Positions 26,931-35,955 of a stretch of 64,000 nt of DNA are shown here, piece by piece (the stretch's first letter is position 1; each line of letters starts with the position of its first letter). A program made the position numbers and the translations under genes. Source of the stretch: Spiribacter halobius (lineage in GTDB: Bacteria > Pseudomonadota > Gammaproteobacteria > Nitrococcales > Nitrococcaceae); contig NZ_CP086615.1 in assembly GCF_020883455.1 (NCBI RefSeq), positions 2,914,001 through 2,978,000 of the forward strand. Direction: 5' to 3'. Below the pieces are notes generated by a model. It worked only from the letters and a program-made list of their open reading frames with translations. It was not told the origin of the DNA and ran no database searches.

Positions 26931-28484
26931 TCACGGCATCACCCCCACCCCGAGATCCACGCCGATGTCCATGCCGCCCTCGCGCCGAAGCTCGCGGACG
27001 CGGGGGCGGCCCTCGCTGTCGATGGTGATGCGGAGCTCGCCGCCGACCCTCGCCTCCCCGGGCCCGACCGCTGCGGCGTCGTCACCCTCGAGCGTCGGCG
27101 CCCCCATCTGAGGGGCGCCCATGCCCTCCAGGCCGAGCCGGTCCTGCACCCAGTCCGGCATCCAGTCGACCAGGCTGCGCACGCGCTCCTGCAGCCAGTT
27201 GGTCATGGCGTTGAAGCGCTCGGTGATGCCGTTCCACAGCCCATTGATCCAGGCGCGCCCCACCTCCATGAGCGCCGCCGGGTCGAGGATGTCCTTGATC
27301 CAGTCGAGGGCGCCCTGGAATGCCGAGACCACGCGGCCCCAGAGCTCGGAGACGAAGTCGCTGATCGGGCCCCAGTGGCGGTAGATCAGGTACGCGGCAC
27401 CAGCCAGCGCTGCGACGCCCGCGAGGAACCAGCCGATGGGAGTCGCGAGTAACGCCACACCAAACCCCCCGATGGCGATGCCCAGCTGGGTGATGGCGAG
27501 GATGAGCGGCCCGGACACAATGGCCGCTGCGACCAGCGCTAGGCGCCCCCAGCCGCCCATGCGCTCGGCGGCCCAGCTGAGCGCCCCGGAGACCTGCAGG
27601 ACGACAGACCAGAAGCGGCGCAGCCCCTGCATGATCCGCTCGGTGATCACCTCGCGGTTCGCCTGGATGAGCTCGCGGGTGCGCTCGAGCCAATCGGTGA
27701 CGGCCGGGAGCAGCTCGCGCACCACGGCGATGCGCAGCCCGAAGAGGGTGCGGCGGAAGGCGGTCATGTTGTCGGTGTAGTCGACGGCCTTGCGCGCGAA
27801 GGCCTCGTCCATGACGACGCCGGCCTCGTGTGCCTCACGGGCCATGCGGCGCAGCCCCTCGGAGCCGTCCTCGAGCATCTGCAGGACCGCCACGCCCTCG
27901 GAGTCGAAGAGCTTGAAGGCGGCGCGCACGCGCAGCGCCGGATCCTCGATCTCGGCGAGGGCGTCCGCCACCTCGGGGAAGAGCTCCGTGGTCGGCCGGA
28001 TGTTGCCGTTGGTGTCCCGCAGCTGGATGTTGAGGAACCGGAGCGCCCCCTCGGCCTCGCCGGTGCCGTTCGCGGCCTCCGCCGCGCGCCGGGTGAAGCG
28101 CTGCAGCGCCATATTGAACGTGCTCTGCCGCACCCCGGAGAGCTCGGCGGCGTACTGCCACTCCTGGAGCGTCTCGACGTTGATGCCAAGGCGGTCCGCC
28201 GTCTTCACCGCGGCGTCGGCCGCGTCGGTGACGCTCGCGACGAGCCGCTCGAACCCCCACACCGCACCCGCGGCCGCGCCGCCGGCGAGCGCGAGCCGTC
28301 GCGTGAGCCGCCCGGCGCTGCTCAGCACGTTGCTGAAGCCCTCGCCGACCGCCACGGCCGAGCGGCGCAGGCGCTGCAGGCCGGCGGACTGGGCGAGCCG
28401 GCCGAAGCGGCGCTGGATGCGTTGGACCGGACGCGAGATCCGGTCCACCAGGTCGAGGATGACGCTTGCCTTGAGCTCAGCCAC
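26931..28484 (-). CDS. Tail tape measure protein (Mu gp42)
   Basis: 517 aa, so a rather short tail. Starts VAELKASVILDLVDRISRPV, then long helical segments and a hydrophobic zone (about 325-375, with IVSGPLILAITQLGIAIGG and GWFLAGVAALAGAAYLIYR). C-terminus is polar and Gly-rich. GTG start overlaps the gp41' stop. Confidence 0.92.
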   Translation of the reverse strand: MAELKASVILDLVDRISRPVQRIQRRFGRLAQSAGLQRLRRSAVAVGEGFSNVLSSAGRLTRRLALAGGAAAGAVWGFERLVASVTDAADAAVKTADRLGINVETLQEWQYAAELSGVRQSTFNMALQRFTRRAAEAANGTGEAEGALRFLNIQLRDTNGNIRPTTELFPEVADALAEIEDPALRVRAAFKLFDSEGVAVLQMLEDGSEGLRRMAREAHEAGVVMDEAFARKAVDYTDNMTAFRRTLFGLRIAVVRELLPAVTDWLERTRELIQANREVITERIMQGLRRFWSVVLQVSGALSWAAERMGGWGRLALVAAAIVSGPLILAITQLGIAIGGFGVALLATPIGWFLAGVAALAGAAYLIYRHWGPISDFVSELWGRVVSAFQGALDWIKDILDPAALMEVGRAWINGLWNGITERFNAMTNWLQERVRSLVDWMPDWVQDRLGLEGMGAPQMGAPTLEGDDAAAVGPGEARVGGELRITIDSEGRPRVRELRREGGMDIGVDLGVGVMP

Positions 28485-28892
28485 GGTTGTGCTTCCTCAG
28501 CCGCTTCGCCCGCTCCTGCCACCAGCGCAGCTCCTGGACGTCCATCTCCCAGAGCTCCGAGGGCGGGAAGTGGAAGACATAGGCGATCACCCCGACGACG
28601 TCGGCCCAGTCCCCGGGGACCCCGACAAAGGGCCGGCCAGGGCCTCCGTGACCGCCTCGACGTCGGCGCTGTCGAGCTCGTCCACGGCCGCCTGGGGCAG
28701 CCCCGTCATGGCCATGACGAGCGCGAGCACCTTGCCGATCTCGCCTTTCGCCTGGTCCATCGCCCGCAGGTGCTTGGCCTTGATGCGAGGGGGCAGGCGC
28801 AGCTCCTCGAGCGTGCGCTCGCCACCGCCCTCGAACTTGTCCGCGGTGTAGGTGACGGGATGCTTGAGCTGGATGACGATCTCCTCGCTCAT
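28477..28892 (-). CDS. Tail assembly chaperone gp41-gp41' frameshift product
   Basis: A -1 shift at CCCTTTG (28626-28632), in phase as C CCT TTG, would join the first 89 residues of gp41 to a 49-residue extension that stops at 28477. The extension contains VIAYVFHFPPSELWEMDVQE, the signature of P2 E'-type tail proteins, and has no start of its own. Product 138 aa. It is the analogue of lambda G-GT. Confidence 0.75.
28587..28892 (-). CDS. Tail assembly protein gp41 (E-like)
   Basis: 101 aa, MSEEIVIQLKHPVTYTADKF, TLEELRLPPRIKAKHLRAMD, matching the phage_TAC/E family. It precedes the tape measure and ends after the slippery heptamer. Stop at 28587. Expressed as the major chaperone form. Confidence 0.88.
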   Translation of the reverse strand: MSEEIVIQLKHPVTYTADKFEGGGERTLEELRLPPRIKAKHLRAMDQAKGEIGKVLALVMAMTGLPQAAVDELDSADVEAVTEALAGPLSGSPGTGPTSSG

Positions 28893-28896
28893 GACG

Positions 28897-29253
28897 CTAC
28901 ACCCGCTCCAGGCCCATGCCGGAGAAGTTGAGCGCGAAGGTGCCCGCGCTCGCATCGAGCTCCGGCGGCTCGGTGACGAAGGCCTCGCGCATGAGGTAGG
29001 TCACCCCGGTGTCCGTCTCGAAGAGCACGCTCGCGGCGGTGATGCCGGCGAGCTGCACGATGTCGGTCTCGCCGGTGTGCTGGACGGTCACCTGGATGCT
29101 CGGGGCGACCGGGTTCTCCTTGTAGCCCTGGACGCCCCTCGGCCCGAGTTGCGCCTCGCGCTCGACGCCGCCGACGTTGAGCGTCGCCCCCACCTCGGAG
29201 AGCAGCTCCTCGCCGTCGACGCGGACGGTGGCCTTGCCGGTGATCTGGGTCAT
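28897..29253 (-). CDS. Tail tube protein (Mu gpM)
   Basis: 118 aa. MTQITGKATVRVDGEELLSE, ATLNVGGVEREAQLGPRGVQGYKE and MREAFVTEPPELDASAG match phage tail tube (Mu M) proteins. Lies directly after the sheath gene as expected. Confidence 0.92.
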   Translation of the reverse strand: MTQITGKATVRVDGEELLSEVGATLNVGGVEREAQLGPRGVQGYKENPVAPSIQVTVQHTGETDIVQLAGITAASVLFETDTGVTYLMREAFVTEPPELDASAGTFALNFSGMGLERV

Positions 29254-29282
29254 GTCTGCAATGCCTCCTCAAGGGGCCTTGA

Positions 29283-30764
29283 TCAGCGCCGGAACTGCGT
29301 CTGCATGGCGTGGACGCGGTAGCCGGAGACGAGCTGCGGGCTGTCGATGACGTTGAGCCGGTTGGGGTCCTCGGGGTCGATGTTGGCGGTGAGGCTCTCC
29401 GCGTAGCCCTCGTAGTCCTGCACCCAGCCGAAGCCGATCATCGTGCGGTAGAGCCCGAGGAGCTCGGCCTTGATGATCTTGGGCGTGGCGATGGGCTGGC
29501 CGGCGCCGTAGAGGCTCGCGTCGGCGTCGCCGGCGAGCTTGTGCCTCGGATATTTGCGCAGGATCATGCTGCGCTGCTCGAAGCGGATGCGCTCGAGGGT
29601 CTCCGGCACCTGGATGTCCAGGTAGGCGTCGCTCGCGATGCCCGCGGCGTTCTCCTGGTACATGGTGATCTGGCGCTCGATGCGCACGGTGCCGTCGGTG
29701 GCCACGCGGTAGGTCGAGATCCCGTCGTAGAGCAGCAGGTTGCGCTCGCTGTCGGTGAAGCGGTCGGCCTCGGCCGGGCCCATGAGCCCCGGGAGCTCCA
29801 GGGTCTGCAGCGGGCGCGCTGGGTCGATGGCGAGCGCGCGGGCGCCGGCGGCGGCGTTGGTGGCCGCCCACAGCCACGTGGGGCTGACCGCGATGCCGGT
29901 GCCCATGCAGGTGACGTGCGGGCTATTGCGCGCGCTCCCGAAGGTGCCGGTCTCGCTGTGCGTGCCGCGGTAGGCGGTAAAGGCGCGGCCGCCGATCTGG
30001 CGCATCGGACCCCAGCGGTCGTCGAGCTCGGCCTCGAGGGCGTCGAGGTTCGCCGAGTCCGTGTAGGGGCAGGCGATCCAGTTCCACCACTCGTCGCCCA
30101 TCACCGGGATGGCGGTGCCGAGATCGGGGTTGGCGCTGCCGCCGGCCATGTCCGTGATGGTGAACGTGACGCCGCTCACCCCGTCCTCGCCGCGGGCACT
30201 GAGGCGCACGTCGATGTCGTTGCCGGTCTCGCCGGCCCAGCGTGCGGTGAGGTCCACCTGCTCGGGCACGGTGCCGTTGACCGCGGCGGTGACCGGCAGG
30301 CGGGTGTCGGCGTTGATCTCGTCGACGATGGCCTGGGCGATGGTGCTCGCGGTGTCCGCGGCAGCCACACCCACGCGCACCCGGTAGCCCGCGATGTAGA
30401 GCGCGAGCGTCCCGGAGGTGTTGGCAGTGCCGGCGACGGTGATGTCGCCCGCCGCCTTGACGGCCGTGCCGTCGTCGTCCAGGGCGATCGCCCAGGTCTC
30501 AAGGTAGGGGGCGGCGCTCAACGTGGCGCGCAGCATCTCGGCGAGCATGGATCCGCGGCCGTAGAGCCGCTCGGCCTGCTCGGCGGAGGTCACGCGGTCG
30601 AGCTCGAGCGCGGCGCGCTCGCCGGCGGCGAGGCGCTGGCCGAAGACGAGCAGCTTGCCCTGGAAGGCGCTCGAGCCCGCGAGGCGGGAGTCGAACTCGA
30701 TGTAGACGCCGGGGATGCGCAGCGCCGCGGGGATCGAACTGAAGGCTCCGGAGCTGATGGTCAT
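29283..30764 (-). CDS. Contractile tail sheath protein (Mu gpL)
   Basis: 493 aa. FSSIPAALRIPGVYIEFDSR, GKLLVFGQRLAAGERA, ITMYQENAAGIASDAYLDIQ and LERIRFEQRSMILRKYPRHK are typical of gpL sheaths. It proves a contractile (myovirus) tail. Confidence 0.95.
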   Translation of the reverse strand: MTISSGAFSSIPAALRIPGVYIEFDSRLAGSSAFQGKLLVFGQRLAAGERAALELDRVTSAEQAERLYGRGSMLAEMLRATLSAAPYLETWAIALDDDGTAVKAAGDITVAGTANTSGTLALYIAGYRVRVGVAAADTASTIAQAIVDEINADTRLPVTAAVNGTVPEQVDLTARWAGETGNDIDVRLSARGEDGVSGVTFTITDMAGGSANPDLGTAIPVMGDEWWNWIACPYTDSANLDALEAELDDRWGPMRQIGGRAFTAYRGTHSETGTFGSARNSPHVTCMGTGIAVSPTWLWAATNAAAGARALAIDPARPLQTLELPGLMGPAEADRFTDSERNLLLYDGISTYRVATDGTVRIERQITMYQENAAGIASDAYLDIQVPETLERIRFEQRSMILRKYPRHKLAGDADASLYGAGQPIATPKIIKAELLGLYRTMIGFGWVQDYEGYAESLTANIDPEDPNRLNVIDSPQLVSGYRVHAMQTQFRR

Positions 30765-30767
30765 GCC

Positions 30768-30968
30768 TTACTCCTTGCTCTCGGCCTTGCTGGGCTTGCG
30801 GGGCGGGCGCGCCTCGACGACGTCGCCGTCGCGCAGGCGCCGGCGCCAGTAACTGGTGAGCGCGACGCGCTCGCCCTCGGCGGCGAGCACGCGGCCGTCG
30901 GGCTTGCGCACCTGCAGGCCGTCGCGGGGTTTGAGGTAGCTCTCCTGCACGGTGTGCCTCCTGGTCAT
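30768..30968 (-). CDS. DUF2635 protein (Mu gp38)
   Basis: 66 aa. YLKPRDGLQVRKPDGRVLAA and YWRRRLRDGDVVEA match DUF2635, a small conserved protein always before the sheath gene. Overlaps the upstream gene by 4 bases. Confidence 0.88.
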   Translation of the reverse strand: MTRRHTVQESYLKPRDGLQVRKPDGRVLAAEGERVALTSYWRRRLRDGDVVEARPPRKPSKAESKE

Positions 30969-31516
30969 TGCGGCAGGTCGACCTGGTCGACCGCGTCGGG
31001 GTCGTCGGCGCCGCCCACCTGGTGGGTGGCGTGGTAGGTGGTGAAGGCGTCGAGCGTGTTGACGTCGAGCGGCGGGGGGAAGGTCATCGCCAGGCGGTAG
31101 GCCGCGCCGTAGACCACCACGCCCTCCTTGTCGAAGCGATCGGAGTAGAGGTTGTCGATGGACTCGAGCGCGAGCGTGCCCACGCCATCCACCGTCAGCC
31201 CGTGCACCCCGGGCACCACGCGCTCGAGGAGCTCGTAGGCGCCCACCTGGCGGCTGTTGCCCCGGCGGCGCTCACGCTCGCCGCTCGCGTGCCCCGTGAC
31301 CACGTACACGACGTAGCGCGCCGAGGCCCTGGGCTGGTTGGCGTTGCCCTCGGCACGCGCGCTCGACCAGGCGACGTAGATGCCCGGCACCCGGCGCAGC
31401 GCGGCGCGCAGCGTGCGCTCGTCCCAGCGCCCGGGCAGGTCCTCGATGCTCTTGACGTACTGCCCGACCACCGTCTGGCAGCGCGCGATGATGGCGTCCT
31501 CGACTTCGGCCAGCAC
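30965..31516 (-). CDS. DUF1834 protein (Mu gp37)
   Basis: 183 aa. MLAEVEDAIIARCQTVV opening, RYVVYVVTGHASGERERRRG, and TVDGVGTLALESIDNLYSDR match the gp37 tail-completion family. Ends with an acidic, Val/Asp-rich stretch (GGADDPDAVDQVDLPQ). Confidence 0.9.
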   Translation of the reverse strand: MLAEVEDAIIARCQTVVGQYVKSIEDLPGRWDERTLRAALRRVPGIYVAWSSARAEGNANQPRASARYVVYVVTGHASGERERRRGNSRQVGAYELLERVVPGVHGLTVDGVGTLALESIDNLYSDRFDKEGVVVYGAAYRLAMTFPPPLDVNTLDAFTTYHATHQVGGADDPDAVDQVDLPQ

Positions 31517-31517
31517 C

Positions 31518-31931
31518 TCAGAACCCCTTCAGCGCGTCGTCGTCGAACTCGCGCCGGCCCGCCTCGTACGCCGGCGAGCCGCCGGTGGTCGTGGCCGGCG
31601 CCTCGGCGCCGAGCGTGGCCTCGCCGCGGGAGACCGCGCGCAGCCAGCTCACCGCCTCCTCGTGGCGCTTGCGTACCTCCTCGGTGGCGCGGTCCTCGTA
31701 GAGGAAGTAGCGCGCGAGGTTGCAGGCCACGCGCTCCAGGACGGCCGGCACCGGATCGAGCGGCAGGCTCACCCGGCGGCCGATGTAGCTGTCGATGAGC
31801 GAGGCGGCGTCCGCCAGCGCCCCGTCAACCACCTCGGTGTCGATGACGCCGTCGTTGTCGCGATCGGCGAGGTCGAGCAGCTCGCCCTCGCCGAACCGGC
31901 GCACCAGGTCGTCCTGGGTGGCGTAGCTCAC
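31518..31931 (-). CDS. DUF1320 protein (Mu gp36)
   Basis: 137 aa. MSYATQDDLVRRFGEGELLD, ALADAASLIDSYIGRRVSLP and ERVACNLARYFLYED define the gp36 head-tail connector family. ATG overlaps the upstream stop by 4 bases. Confidence 0.92.
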   Translation of the reverse strand: MSYATQDDLVRRFGEGELLDLADRDNDGVIDTEVVDGALADAASLIDSYIGRRVSLPLDPVPAVLERVACNLARYFLYEDRATEEVRKRHEEAVSWLRAVSRGEATLGAEAPATTTGGSPAYEAGRREFDDDALKGF

Positions 31932-32308
31932 TCGCCGCTACCCCCGGCCTGCTGCTCCTGGTACTCCGCCCACGCGGCGTCGCGCTCCTTGGCGGAGACG
32001 CTCTCGATGCCGCTCACGGTGGCGAGGGCGTCGCACTCGGGCTTGCCGCCCTTGGTGAAGTGCGCCTCGTTCTCCGGGTCGAGCTCGGCGATGGCGGCGA
32101 CCAGGCGCGCGTGGCGCTCAGCCTCGGCCGGCGGCTCCTCGGTGCCGCTCGCGGCCGCGGCGCCGCCCTTGGGCTCGCGCAGCGCGCCGATCTCGAGCAG
32201 CGGCCGGGCAGCTCGCTCGGTCATCTCGACCGGGTCGCCGACGCCGTAGCGCTCGCCGTCGTGGCGGAGCGGGGTGGCGACCTCAAAGGTGCGGGTGTCG
32301 TTGCTCAC
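31928..32308 (-). CDS. Hypothetical head-region protein (gp35-like position)
   Basis: 126 aa. N-terminal beta segment (TFEVATPLRHDGERYGVGDP), charged middle, and a C-terminal helical part FTKGGKPECDALATVSGIES, a sequence pattern I associate with Mu-like head-region proteins. Family call is tentative; the position between capsid and gp36 is standard. Confidence 0.7.
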   Translation of the reverse strand: MSNDTRTFEVATPLRHDGERYGVGDPVEMTERAARPLLEIGALREPKGGAAAASGTEEPPAEAERHARLVAAIAELDPENEAHFTKGGKPECDALATVSGIESVSAKERDAAWAEYQEQQAGGSGE

Positions 32309-32336
32309 GCTGCCTCCTGGATGTTTCTGTCGGCCG

Positions 32337-32406
32337 GGCCGGGGATGGGCGGCCCCGGCCTGCCGTTGCTCCTTCCGGCCTGGCGCCGCCGCCCCAGCGC
32401 CAGGCC
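32337..32406 (-). terminator. Double hairpin downstream of the capsid gene
   Basis: Two GC-rich perfect stems in tandem: 32337-32344 with 32353-32360 (8 bp) and 32377-32386 with 32397-32406 (10 bp). They fill the 128-bp gap after the capsid stop. No U-run, so more likely an mRNA-stabilising or attenuating structure that raises capsid expression over downstream genes. Confidence 0.5.
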
Positions 32407-32436
32407 GTCCGACGGAGCCGCTCAGCGGTGTCCCGC

Positions 32437-33369
32437 TTACGCCACGGCGTTCTGGATGAGGAACCCGGACTCGATGCCCGAGAGCACGGGGGCGCGCTCG
32501 TAGGTCACCGGGTACATCCAGGACTTGGCGTTGCGCTCGTTGTAGGGCTCCTCGACCACCGGGTGGCCCCGGAGCGTGTAGGTGTAGCCGTAGCTCGGCA
32601 TGCGGCGGCTGGTGATCTGCTCGGGCACGTACGCCAGCACCACGTCCTTGCCCCAGACGTCGGTCATCTGGGTGGCGCCGTCGCCGAGGTAGACGGCGTC
32701 ACCCACCGCGACCCGGCGCAGGCCCCAGAGGCGGGCGATGAGCTCCACGGTCACCGAGTCCGAGCTCGTGTACTTGACCCGGTCGACGATCTTCGGGTGC
32801 TCGGCGAGCTGGGCGAACACCGCGGCGCTGATCACCGCCACGTTCGGGCGCATGCCCACGGCCTGGCGCACGGTCTCCTTGTAGTCGCGCACCTGGGCGG
32901 AGGGATCGCTCGAGCCGTCGGACCACTGGTCGGTGCCGGAGAGCGCGGTCTTGTGGCTGGTGCTGTAGTTGTTGGCGTCGCGGGCGAGGTCGGCCTGCTC
33001 GATCTCGAGCGCGAGCGAGAGGATCTCCATCGTCTCGCTGGCGGCCTCGCGCCCGAGGTCGATGCCGGGCACCTGGTTGGCGTCCTCCATGTGCTCCCAG
33101 GGCACCATGCCCTCGAGCGCGTCCTGCACGAGCGCGAAGGGCTTGCCCTCGTAGCCGAACTGCACGCGCGCGGTGCTCGCGCCCGGGGCCCGGCGGGTCT
33201 TGTAGCGCCGGAAGCTCTCCTGGCCGAACTCGATGATCTGGCCGCCGCGCTGGCGCACCGGCACCCGCGGGAAGAGCACGCTGCCCACGCGCTCCGGGTG
33301 CGAGTAGCCCTGGGCGACCTCGGTGAGGATCGGGTTGATGACCCGGGCCTGGCTGGTGTTCATGGGCAT
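32437..33369 (-). CDS. Major capsid protein
   Basis: 310 aa. MPMNTSQARVINPILTEVAQ, VGSVLFPRVPVRQRGGQIIE, DQWSDGSSDPSAQVRDYKET and MRPNVAVISAAVFAQLAEHP are typical of HK97-fold capsids of this group (not closely Mu gpT-like by eye). AAGGAG lies 10 bases before the ATG, in keeping with high expression. Confidence 0.88.
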   Translation of the reverse strand: MPMNTSQARVINPILTEVAQGYSHPERVGSVLFPRVPVRQRGGQIIEFGQESFRRYKTRRAPGASTARVQFGYEGKPFALVQDALEGMVPWEHMEDANQVPGIDLGREAASETMEILSLALEIEQADLARDANNYSTSHKTALSGTDQWSDGSSDPSAQVRDYKETVRQAVGMRPNVAVISAAVFAQLAEHPKIVDRVKYTSSDSVTVELIARLWGLRRVAVGDAVYLGDGATQMTDVWGKDVVLAYVPEQITSRRMPSYGYTYTLRGHPVVEEPYNERNAKSWMYPVTYERAPVLSGIESGFLIQNAVA

Positions 33370-33398
33370 GGTGAGTCAGCTCCTTCGCTCTGGGCCGC

Positions 33399-33809
33399 TT
33401 AGCGCAGCAGCACTTCGATGAACTCGCCCGCGGCGCTCGCCGACTCCAGGGCGTGACCGATGACGTACTCCGGCATCTCGCCGCCGGCGAGGATTGCGCC
33501 GTTGGCCGCGGTACTGGTGACCGAGGTGGCGCCGGAGGGGATGTTGATCTCGCCGGTGGAGGGGATCGCGCGCCCGGAGGCGTCGACGATGATGGCGTCC
33601 CCGACGGCGATAGCAGCGCCGGACTCTATGACCGCGGTGCCGAGGGCCTCGACGGTGAGCGGGTCGCCGTCGGCGGCGTCGAAGCGCGCCACGCCGGCGA
33701 CCTTTTGGCCCTGCACGGTGGCCTGGGCGCCGTCGAAGCCGACCGCGCGGCGTTCGGTGACCTGGCCGCTCGCGACCAGGCTCAAGGCGAGGATGGTAGT
33801 GCTCTGCAC
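33399..33809 (-). CDS. Capsid decoration/stabilising protein
   Basis: 136 aa, beta-rich and almost free of aromatic residues: GQVTERRAVGFDGAQATVQG, GVARFDAADGDPLTVEALGT, AIPSTGEINIPSG. Resembles DUF2190/head-decoration proteins placed between protease and capsid. Confidence 0.78.
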   Translation of the reverse strand: MQSTTILALSLVASGQVTERRAVGFDGAQATVQGQKVAGVARFDAADGDPLTVEALGTAVIESGAAIAVGDAIIVDASGRAIPSTGEINIPSGATSVTSTAANGAILAGGEMPEYVIGHALESASAAGEFIEVLLR

Positions 33810-33812
33810 GGC

Positions 33813-34940
33813 TTAGGCCTCCTGTCGCTCCACGGCGCGCACGGCCGTGATGATGTCCACCTTGTGCTGCTCGGCGTAGGCGAGCGCCTTGTGGTGCAGC
33901 GCCGCGGTGCGCGGGTCGACCTCGTAGCCGTCCGCCACCTCCAGGTCCGCCGGCACCTTGCCGCTCTCGCTCTCGCGGCGGGCGCCGCGCTCGCCGTAGT
34001 CGATCGCCTGCGGCAGGCGCTCGAGGAACTCGAGGAACCACTCGCGCGCGGGCTTCTTCACGGCTTCGGCGCCCTCGCCGAACTCGACCACCGCCTCGGC
34101 GTCCTGGGCCTCCAGGAACTCCACCAGGGCGTCGCGGTCGCGCGGCAGCACCCTGCCGGCCTCGACCAGCTTGTCCACGCGCGCGGCGTGCTCGGCGCGC
34201 CGGCGCTTCGCCTCCTCCTGGGCGATCGTCTGCTCGCGCTCGGCGAAGGCCGCCTCCTGCTCCTTGATGCGCTGCTCGCGCTCGGCAATCTCGCGCTCGC
34301 GGCGCTCAACCTCTGCCTTGTCCACGTCGGACACCTCCGTTTTCTCGCTGTACATCGGCTCGGCAACGCTCTCGGGGCGCTCCCGCTCGAGGTCCTCGAT
34401 GGCGTAATCGGGGATGACCCGGTCCGCCTCCTCCGTGCCGTGCCGGGCGATGATCCACTCGCGCAGCCGACGCAGCAGGCCGCGAAGGATCCCGACGTCG
34501 GCCTCGCCGAACTCGAAGGTCACGAGGTCGGCCTCGGCGTCGCCGAACTCCACCTGGCGCAGGCCCTTCAACGCCGGCGGCTGGGCGCCGAGGAAGCCGA
34601 GGTGGCGCAGGTAGTACACGCCGGGCTTCGGGTTGGTCTTCGCCTCGGGGTGGTAGAAGCTCGCGGAGACCTTCTTGAAGCGCCCGTCCCGGACGAGCTC
34701 GGCGAAGGCGGGATCCACCTGGCGGGGCTCGGCCTCGAGGCTGCCCTCGCTATAGGCCAGCCCGCCGACCCAGCCGTAGGCGGGCGCGTCATGCCGGGGG
34801 TGGCCGGCAACGATGGGCGCCTCGTGGAGCTCGGGGTCGTAGGCCGCGGCGGCGGCCTCGAGATCGGCCTCGCTGAACTGCAGCGACGCCCCGGACATGG
34901 CCGTGTGCCTGCCGGGGCGGAAGATCTGGATGCGCTTCAT
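33813..34940 (-). CDS. Head maturation protease with C-terminal scaffold (Mu gpI-like)
   Basis: 375 aa from ATG 34940 (GGAGG 5 bases upstream). Protease part has APIVAGHPRHDAPAYGWVGG (His 47/50) and KKVSASFYHPEA (Ser 92/94). After residue 200 comes a strongly charged coiled coil (REREIAEREQRIKEQEAAFA...), the likely scaffold. Mu makes scaffold Z from an internal start in I; MYSEKTEVSDVDK (about residue 197) is a candidate equivalent start. Confidence 0.88.
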   Translation of the reverse strand: MKRIQIFRPGRHTAMSGASLQFSEADLEAAAAAYDPELHEAPIVAGHPRHDAPAYGWVGGLAYSEGSLEAEPRQVDPAFAELVRDGRFKKVSASFYHPEAKTNPKPGVYYLRHLGFLGAQPPALKGLRQVEFGDAEADLVTFEFGEADVGILRGLLRRLREWIIARHGTEEADRVIPDYAIEDLERERPESVAEPMYSEKTEVSDVDKAEVERREREIAEREQRIKEQEAAFAEREQTIAQEEAKRRRAEHAARVDKLVEAGRVLPRDRDALVEFLEAQDAEAVVEFGEGAEAVKKPAREWFLEFLERLPQAIDYGERGARRESESGKVPADLEVADGYEVDPRTAALHHKALAYAEQHKVDIITAVRAVERQEA

Positions 34941-34955
34941 GCTGGCCTCCCGCGT

Positions 34956-35014
34956 CATGGGGGCCAGTGTGGAGAGGGCAAGCTGGGTGGGTGGCCCTGA
35001 ACGGCTTCAGGGCC
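34956..35014 (-). promoter_or_regulatory. Candidate late promoter/activator site before gene I
   Basis: Palindrome GGCCCTGAA-CGGC-TTCAGGGCC (34993-35014) and a CTGGCCCCCAT box (34956-34967 on minus) precede the protease gene. The same pair of elements precedes the lysozyme gene (44451-44492). In Mu, late promoters lie before lys and I and need an activator, so a shared activator site is plausible. Confidence 0.5.
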
Positions 35015-35025
35015 GGTAAGGTGGG

Positions 35026-35955
35026 CTAGCTCTCGGCGGGGGGATCCTCGCCGCGGGTGATGTCGAGCCGCAGCTGGCGGCCCGCGCTATGCTTCTCGAG
35101 CACCTGGAGGACCTCCGCTTCCGAGCGCATGTTACCCGAGGTGTCGATGAACTGCCTCGTGCGCATGCGCACCTTCAGCACGTCGTTCTTGCCGAAGCGC
35201 TCCTCGCCGAGGTCGATGCGGCGGAGGAAGTCCTCATCCAGGATGGCGGCGTGAAAGGTGGCGTTGCCGTCGTTGAAACGCCACTTGTTCTCCTCCTTGA
35301 ACGAGAGGCTGACCAGCTGGAGGTAGCGCTCCTCGTCGCGCTCCTCGAGCTCCTCCTGTTCCGGCGGTGGCGCGCGGAAGTAGCGCCGCTCGTCCTTGCG
35401 GATGATCTCCGGCTCCGTGTCCTGGTCGGCCTGGAAGGCGACCTGTTCTATGCCCTCCTCATCGAGCGGCTTGACCACGCCCTCCAGCCCCTTGCGCACC
35501 TCGTAGTTGCGCAGCAGCTCCAGCACCTCGGCCTCGATCTCGAAGTGGCCGTCGTCGGTCTCGATCCGGAATCGGCCGTCCTTGAGCTCGATGACACGCC
35601 GCGGCGCTCGGCCGCGGAGGCGGCGGATCGCCTTTACCAGGCCGAACGCCCCCGTGCCGCCCATGCCGAGCAGGGTGACGAGGTTGATGGCGGCGCTGAC
35701 GGCCTCGCTGTTCAGGAAGCTCGTGAGCTGCGCGGAGAGACTCTGCACGACCGAGAAGTCGATGCCGAAGCATCCGGTACGGAAGGAGGCCCGCACATTC
35801 ACCTGCACGCGCACCTGGTCGCCATTGAGCGCGGCGTTCGCCGCCTCAAGCGTGTCGCTCACGGCGATGAGCGCCGGGGCGAGTTCGCGGGCGTCGATCT
35901 CGTGCTCCTGGAGTGCCGGGCCATCGTAGGTGAGCGTGAAGTGCGCGGTGCTCAT
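35026..35955 (-). CDS. Hypothetical cargo protein, 309 aa
   Basis: Starts MSTAHFTLTYDGPALQEHEI. The N-terminal 85 residues look folded; one hydrophobic stretch follows (about 92-110, INLVTLLGMGGTGAFGLV) then RRLRGR, and a charged C-terminal domain (IELKDGRFRIETDDG, YLQLVSLSFKEENKWRF, LKVRMRTRQFIDTSGNMRSE). No enzyme motif seen. Overlaps the upstream 64-aa gene by 4 bases, and the pair sits between structural genes G and I behind its own terminator, so it reads as a moron, possibly anti-phage. Confidence 0.78.
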   Translation of the reverse strand: MSTAHFTLTYDGPALQEHEIDARELAPALIAVSDTLEAANAALNGDQVRVQVNVRASFRTGCFGIDFSVVQSLSAQLTSFLNSEAVSAAINLVTLLGMGGTGAFGLVKAIRRLRGRAPRRVIELKDGRFRIETDDGHFEIEAEVLELLRNYEVRKGLEGVVKPLDEEGIEQVAFQADQDTEPEIIRKDERRYFRAPPPEQEELEERDEERYLQLVSLSFKEENKWRFNDGNATFHAAILDEDFLRRIDLGEERFGKNDVLKVRMRTRQFIDTSGNMRSEAEVLQVLEKHSAGRQLRLDITRGEDPPAES

